10,000 nt of DNA from Asticcacaulis sp. (GTDB lineage: Bacteria > Pseudomonadota > Alphaproteobacteria > Caulobacterales > Caulobacteraceae), in assembly GCF_020217185.1 (NCBI RefSeq), contig NZ_JAIWNX010000116.1:1-10000 (forward strand), in the 5' to 3' direction. Below are positions 5,610 to 10,000 of the stretch, in pieces. Both the position numbers and the translations under genes were made by a program. The stretch's first letter is position 1. Every line of letters starts with the position of its first letter. The notes below the pieces were generated by a model, which had not been told where the DNA came from, made no database searches, and saw only the letters and a program-made list of their open reading frames with translations.

Positions 5610-8600
5610 ATGACATCGAATGGTCCGCTTCACGCTTTGAAGGCCTTTCTGTTTCCCGGAAAAAGCCATGCCGCCGGCAGCAGTCTGGGCGTGCTGTTGT
5701 CGCTGATCTTCGTTGCCGCCTTCTTCCTGATCAGCGGCTTCATCTCCTACACCAATATCAGCACGCTGCGGAAAAACAGCGAAGAGGTGACCGAGACGCA
5801 CAAGACCATACTGGGCCTGAGCGAACTGATCGCCACCCTGACCGACGCCGAAACGGGGCAGCGTGGCTATATCATCACGGGCGACGAGGCCTATCTGGTG
5901 CCCTATGAGAACGCCACCTTCGTCCTCAAGGAGCGCGCGAAGGTCCTGCAAACGCTGCTGGCCCAGTCGCCCGAGCTGAAGCCACAAGTCGATGCCATCG
6001 AAGAACGCATCAATCTCAAGATGGCGGAACTGCATCGCACGATCGACATCCGCCGCACCCAGGGGATGGAGGCGGCTGCAGCCGAGGTCAGCCGCCACCT
6101 CGGCAAGAACCATATGGACATCATTCGCCGCGAGATCAAAGAGATTGAGGCCGCGGAAAACGCGCGGCGTCAGGCGGGTATCCGTCAACGCGCCGAAGCC
6201 TTCAATACGGCCATCCTGTCCACCACGGCGACCGCCATTCTGGGCATTATCCTGACCCTGATCATCGCCGTCATTGTGCGCCGTTCGACCGAAAGACAGG
6301 CCCTGCAAAACTGGCTGTCCAATGGCGAGGTGGGTCTGGGGGCCGCCCTGTCCGGCGATCCGGCGCTCGATGAGGTGGGTAAGCGCGCCCTGTCCTTCCT
6401 GTGCGACTATCTGGGCGCCCAGAGTGCCGCCTTCTATGCGCGCGACGGCGGCATACTGAAACAGGCCGCCACGCACGGTGTGCCCGCCGAGACCGCCCTG
6501 CCCCTGACGCTCAAACTCAATGAGGGCGTGGTGGGTCAGGTGGCGGCCGAAGGCAAGATCGCCGTCCTGTCCGACCTGCCCGACCCCCTGCTGAGCGTCG
6601 GCACGGCGCTGGGGCAATGGCAGCCTCGCCACGTGGTCGTGGCCCCCGCCGCCACGGACGCGCAGGTTGATGCCGTGATCGAGCTGGGCTTTATGGCCAC
6701 GGTCGATCCGGCCACGATGACCTTGCTTGAGCGTTCTTCCGACATCATCAGCGTTGCCGTGCGTTCGGCCAATTACCGCGCCACGCAGCAGAACCTGCTG
6801 GAAGAAACCCAGCGGCAATCCGAGGAGCTTCAGACCCAGGCCGAGGAGTTGCGCGTCAATAACGAAGAACTTGAGGAACAGAGCCGCGCGCTCAAGGAAT
6901 CGCATCTGCGTCTGGAGCAGCAACAGGCCGAGCTGGAGCAGACCAATGTGCAACTGTCCGAGCAGGCGCGCGTACTGGAGCAGCAGAAGGACGACCTGAA
7001 CCGCAGCGCCGCCGACATCGCGCTGAAGGCGCAGGAGCTGGAACAGGCCAGCCGTTACAAGTCGGATTTTCTGGCCAATATGAGCCACGAACTGCGCACG
7101 CCGCTCAATTCGTCGCTGATTCTGGCCAAGCTGCTGGCCGACAACCGCGACGGCAATCTAAGCGAAGAGCAGGTCAAATTCGCCCGCACCATCCAGTCGT
7201 CGGGCAACGACCTTCTGGCTTTGATCAACGACATTCTGGACCTGTCGAAGATCGAGGCGGGTCAGATGGACATCAATGCCGAGCCCGTCTCCTTCCGCCG
7301 TCTGGCCAGCGATATGACGCGCATGTTCGAGCCTCTGGCCGGCGAAAAGGGCCTGACCTTCCGCGTCGAAGCCGATGAAACCCTGCCCGACCTGTTCGAT
7401 TCCGACCGTCAGCGTCTGGAGCAGGTGCTGAAAAACCTGTTGTCCAACGCTCTGAAATTCACCGAAAGCGGTTCGGTGGTGCTGCGCATGTCGGCGGCTG
7501 ATAACAAGGTCCACTTTGCCGTCAGCGATACGGGCATCGGCATTTCCGCCGAGCAGCAGCAGAGCATTTTCGAAGCCTTCCGGCAGGCGGATTCGACCAT
7601 TTCGCGCAAGTACGGCGGCACGGGTCTGGGCCTGTCGATTTCGCGCGAACTGTCGCGTCTGCTGGGCGGTCATATCGAGCTGAAAAGCGAACCCGGCGAA
7701 GGCTCGACCTTTACCCTTATCCTGCCGCTGATCTACGACCCGCAGCAGGTGGCGCCGCGCGAAACGCCGCGCAGCCCTGAACCGCAGATCATCGAAACCT
7801 TTGCGGATACACCGGCGGCCCCGATCCTGCCGACCCGCACGCGCGTTCCTGACGACCGCGACCGCCTCAGCGGCGACAAGCGCCTGCTGCTGGCCGTCGA
7901 GGACGACCCGTCCTTTGCGCGCATCCTCTACGAACTGGCGCAGGATCTGGGCTTTCAATGCCTGATCGCCAGCACGGCCGAAGACGCCATGCTGATGGTG
8001 CGTCAGTATGTGCCCTCCGCCGTGGTGCTCGACCTCGGCCTGCCCGATCATTCCGGCCTGTCGGTGCTCGACCGCCTCAAGCGCGACCCTAAGACGCGGC
8101 ACATCCCCGTGCACGTCGTGTCGGCCAATGATTACATGCACGCCGCCCTGTCGATGGGGGCCATCGGCTACATGCTGAAACCCGTCAAGCGCGACGAACT
8201 GGTCGAGGCCTTCACCCAGCTTGAGACGCGTCTCGAAAAGCGGATGCGCCGTGTACTGATCGTCGAAGACGACGCCGTGCAGCGCGACTCGGTGATGGCG
8301 CTGTTGAAGACGCAGGACGTGGAAACCGTGGCCGTCGGCACGGCGGCAGAGTGTCTGGCGGAACTGAAGGCGCAGACCTATGACTGCATGGTGCTGGACT
8401 TAAGCCTGCCCGATGCCAGCGGCTATTCGCTGCTGGAAACGCTTTCGACTGAGCAGGACTACGCCTTCCCCCCGGTCATCGTCTATACGGGCCGCGACAT
8501 CTCGGCGGCGGACGAACAGAAGCTGCGCCGCTATTCCAAGTCCATCATCATCAAGGGGGCCAAGTCGCCGGAGCGCCTGCTCGACGAAGTGACCCTGTTC

Positions 8601-9065
8601 CTGCATCAGATGGTGTCGGACCTGTCTCCCGAACAGCAGAAGATGCTGCACCGGGCCAAGGGGCGCGACAACATGCTGGAAGGGCGGCGTCTGCTGGTCG
8701 TCGAAGACGATGTGCGCAACGTCTATGCCGTCACCAACATCTTCGAGCCTCTGGGCGCCATCGTGCAGATCGCCCGCAATGGCCGCGAAGCGCTCGACGC
8801 GCTGGAGGTGGCGCAGGCCTCAGCCGACACCGCCATCGACCTGGTTCTGATGGACGTCATGATGCCGGAAATGGACGGCCTGACCGCCACGCGCGAAATC
8901 CGCAAGCGGCCGGAATGGAAGAAGCTGCCCGTTATCATGCTGACCGCCAAGGCGATGAAGGACGATCAGGAACGCTGCCTCGACGCCGGGGCCAATGACT
9001 ATATGGCCAAGCCGCTCGATGTCGAAAAGCTGGTGTCGCTGGTGCGCGTCTGGGTACCGAGGTAA
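5610..9065 (+). CDS. Membrane hybrid histidine kinase: CHASE3-GAF-HisKA-HATPase-REC-REC-REC
   Basis: A 1151-residue sensor kinase. TM1 is at about 25-47, followed by a periplasmic CHASE3-type domain at about 48-200 (with DAETGQRGYIITGDEAYL at 79-96) and TM2 at about 201-223. No HAMP domain is evident. A GAF-like domain spans about 235-385, then a very long Glu/Gln/Leu-rich coiled coil (about 388-485). The HisKA H-box has H493 in SHELRTPLN. The HATPase_c domain spans about 595-706, with N609/N613, D640-x-G642-x-G644 and GGTGLGLS at 669-676. Three receivers follow: REC1 (about 758-875, D808, S838, K857), REC2 (about 880-998, D930, T960, K982) and REC3 (about 1026-1148, D1082, T1112, K1134). All three acceptor aspartates are present. 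REC2 lacks the usual Lys-Pro (it reads IKGAKSPERLLDE). No HPt domain. The frame opens at ATG 5556, inside the preceding gene; ATG 5610 is preferred because the extra 18 residues look like out-of-frame translation. Its ribosome site is weak (AAGG 5596-5599). Confidence 0.93.
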   Translation: MTSNGPLHALKAFLFPGKSHAAGSSLGVLLSLIFVAAFFLISGFISYTNISTLRKNSEEVTETHKTILGLSELIATLTDAETGQRGYIITGDEAYLVPYENATFVLKERAKVLQTLLAQSPELKPQVDAIEERINLKMAELHRTIDIRRTQGMEAAAAEVSRHLGKNHMDIIRREIKEIEAAENARRQAGIRQRAEAFNTAILSTTATAILGIILTLIIAVIVRRSTERQALQNWLSNGEVGLGAALSGDPALDEVGKRALSFLCDYLGAQSAAFYARDGGILKQAATHGVPAETALPLTLKLNEGVVGQVAAEGKIAVLSDLPDPLLSVGTALGQWQPRHVVVAPAATDAQVDAVIELGFMATVDPATMTLLERSSDIISVAVRSANYRATQQNLLEETQRQSEELQTQAEELRVNNEELEEQSRALKESHLRLEQQQAELEQTNVQLSEQARVLEQQKDDLNRSAADIALKAQELEQASRYKSDFLANMSHELRTPLNSSLILAKLLADNRDGNLSEEQVKFARTIQSSGNDLLALINDILDLSKIEAGQMDINAEPVSFRRLASDMTRMFEPLAGEKGLTFRVEADETLPDLFDSDRQRLEQVLKNLLSNALKFTESGSVVLRMSAADNKVHFAVSDTGIGISAEQQQSIFEAFRQADSTISRKYGGTGLGLSISRELSRLLGGHIELKSEPGEGSTFTLILPLIYDPQQVAPRETPRSPEPQIIETFADTPAAPILPTRTRVPDDRDRLSGDKRLLLAVEDDPSFARILYELAQDLGFQCLIASTAEDAMLMVRQYVPSAVVLDLGLPDHSGLSVLDRLKRDPKTRHIPVHVVSANDYMHAALSMGAIGYMLKPVKRDELVEAFTQLETRLEKRMRRVLIVEDDAVQRDSVMALLKTQDVETVAVGTAAECLAELKAQTYDCMVLDLSLPDASGYSLLETLSTEQDYAFPPVIVYTGRDISAADEQKLRRYSKSIIIKGAKSPERLLDEVTLFLHQMVSDLSPEQQKMLHRAKGRDNMLEGRRLLVVEDDVRNVYAVTNIFEPLGAIVQIARNGREALDALEVAQASADTAIDLVLMDVMMPEMDGLTATREIRKRPEWKKLPVIMLTAKAMKDDQERCLDAGANDYMAKPLDVEKLVSLVRVWVPR

Positions 9066-9171
9066 CTAACGGTTCAACCTAATTTGTTGCCGATGCAGTT
9101 ACTGATTTTATTTTTATACGCGATAACCCTAGAGTGACTTTCCTTTTAGCGGCTGGCGTGCGTGACGTGTT
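9066..9171 (+). other. AT-richer gap between kinase and cheR
   Basis: 106 bases without a gene. Bases 9081-9130 contain about 17 G or C in 50. There is no hairpin with a T run, so transcription may read through from the kinase gene. The AT-rich stretch could equally hold a promoter for cheR, but no pair of boxes with good match and spacing was found. Two short odd palindromes (GGTTCAACC 9071-9079, CAGTTACTG 9096-9104) are probably chance. Confidence 0.4.
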
Positions 9172-9999
9172 GTGCATAACAAGATCGAGGATATAGAAGT
9201 CCGCCTTTTCCTTGAGGCGATATATCTCAAATATCACTATGATTTCAGAGGCTACGCCATGGCCTCGATCAAACGCCGCCTGTTGCAGGCGCGCGACCAT
9301 TTCGGCTGCCGCTCGATTTCGATGCTTCAGGACATGGTCCTGCACGATGAGGCCATGCTGGGGGCCCTGATGAGCTATCTGACCGTACAGGTGTCGGAGC
9401 TGTTTCGCGACCCGGCCTATTTCCGCGCCATCCGCGAAAAGGTGGTGCCGCATCTTAAAACCTACCCCTCTTTGAAGGTGTGGATCGCCGGCTGTTCGAC
9501 GGGTGAGGAGCTTTATTCCTTCGCCATCCTGTTCCGCGAAGAAGGCCTTGAGGAACGCACCCTCTTCTACGCCACCGACATCAATCAGGACTCGCTGCGC
9601 AAGGCCGAGGCCGGGGTCTATGATCTCGACCGGATGCGTCTGTTTACCGAAAACCACCGCCTGTCGGGCGGCAAGACCTCTTTGTCGGACTACTACACCG
9701 CCGCCTATGGCGCGGCCACTTTTGACAAGTCTTTGCGCAAGCACGTGGTGTTTTCCGACCATTCGCTGGTCACGGACGCCGTGTTTGCCGAAACGCAGTT
9801 TGTGTCGTGCCGCAATGTGCTGATCTATTTCAACCGGGACCTTCAAAACCGCGCCGTGGCCCTGTTTGCCGACTCTTTGTCGCGCAAGGGCTTTCTGGGG
9901 CTGGGGGCCAAGGAAACGCTGCGCTTCACCGATCATCACGACACATTCGACGAATTTGCCCGCGATGAACGCCTCTATCAGAAGCGGGAGGCCGCATGA
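9172..9999 (+). CDS. cheR: CheR-type protein-glutamate O-methyltransferase
   Basis: A 275-residue SAM-dependent methyltransferase of the CheR family, which methylates glutamates on chemoreceptor-like proteins in the cytoplasm. The N-terminal helical domain is recognisable (LFLEAIYLKYHYDFRGYA at about 13-30, then IKRRL). SELFRDPAYF is at 75-84, where classical CheR has a Thr-Ser-Phe-Phe-Arg motif. The SAM-binding motif is WIAGCSTGEELYS (104-116). ATDIN is at 134-138 and CRNVLIYF at 213-220. There is no C-terminal TPR or receptor-tail binding extension. GTG 9172 is the only plausible start: TGA at 9163-9165 closes the frame just upstream, and the next ATG (9259) would remove a conserved helix. 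No good Shine-Dalgarno sequence precedes it. It lies 106 bases after the hybrid kinase, and its stop overlaps a probable next start (ATGA). Confidence 0.92.
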   Translation: MHNKIEDIEVRLFLEAIYLKYHYDFRGYAMASIKRRLLQARDHFGCRSISMLQDMVLHDEAMLGALMSYLTVQVSELFRDPAYFRAIREKVVPHLKTYPSLKVWIAGCSTGEELYSFAILFREEGLEERTLFYATDINQDSLRKAEAGVYDLDRMRLFTENHRLSGGKTSLSDYYTAAYGAATFDKSLRKHVVFSDHSLVTDAVFAETQFVSCRNVLIYFNRDLQNRAVALFADSLSRKGFLGLGAKETLRFTDHHDTFDEFARDERLYQKREAA

Positions 10000-10000
10000 G
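9996..10000 (+). CDS. Probable start of a translationally coupled next gene (cheB-type expected)
   Basis: ATG 9996-9998 overlaps the cheR stop codon TGA 9997-9999 in the ATGA arrangement, and GGGAGG at 9986-9991 lies four bases upstream inside the cheR coding sequence. Such an overlap usually means a coupled downstream gene. From known cheR-cheB pairs the expected product is a CheB-type methylesterase, but only five bases are visible, so identity is inference. Confidence 0.45.

Overview
The window looks like chromosomal DNA of a GC-rich alphaproteobacterium. A Caulobacterales-type genome (Caulobacter/Asticcacaulis-like) is my best guess from protein style alone, and it is not proven. There are no rRNA or tRNA genes, insertion sequences, CRISPR arrays or phage genes. 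Six protein genes are visible (one cut by the left edge, one newly noted small gene), and a seventh probably begins at the last bases.

Left part (1-2335, + strand): a peroxide-detoxification pair. ahpC (first codons missing) encodes the peroxiredoxin, and ahpF encodes the flavoprotein disulfide reductase that recharges it with NAD(P)H. Between them lie two inverted repeats, one with a perfect 12-bp stem just after the ahpC stop. A strong hairpin with T and A tracts follows ahpF and can end transcription from both sides.

Middle part (2336-5206): argS, a divergent arginyl-tRNA synthetase, lies on the - strand and converges on ahpF. Divergent from it is a 58-codon gene with a near-perfect Shine-Dalgarno sequence, whose product ends in the motif FPASDPPS. 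Next comes a 400-base gene-free stretch. Its first part is strikingly AT-rich (about 24% GC by hand count over 4821-5040) and holds a perfect 13-bp inverted repeat.

Right part (5207-10000, + strand): a signalling cluster. It contains a single-domain response regulator, a 1151-residue membrane hybrid histidine kinase (TM-CHASE3-TM-GAF-long coiled coil-HisKA-HATPase-three receivers), and a stand-alone CheR-type methyltransferase. The CheR stop codon overlaps a new ATG preceded by a good ribosome site. From similar clusters I infer a cheB-type methylesterase gene there, but only five bases are visible. Together these suggest a chemosensory-like pathway in which a membrane kinase, rather than a separate methyl-accepting receptor, is the sensor. 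No HPt domain, MCP or output regulator is seen here.
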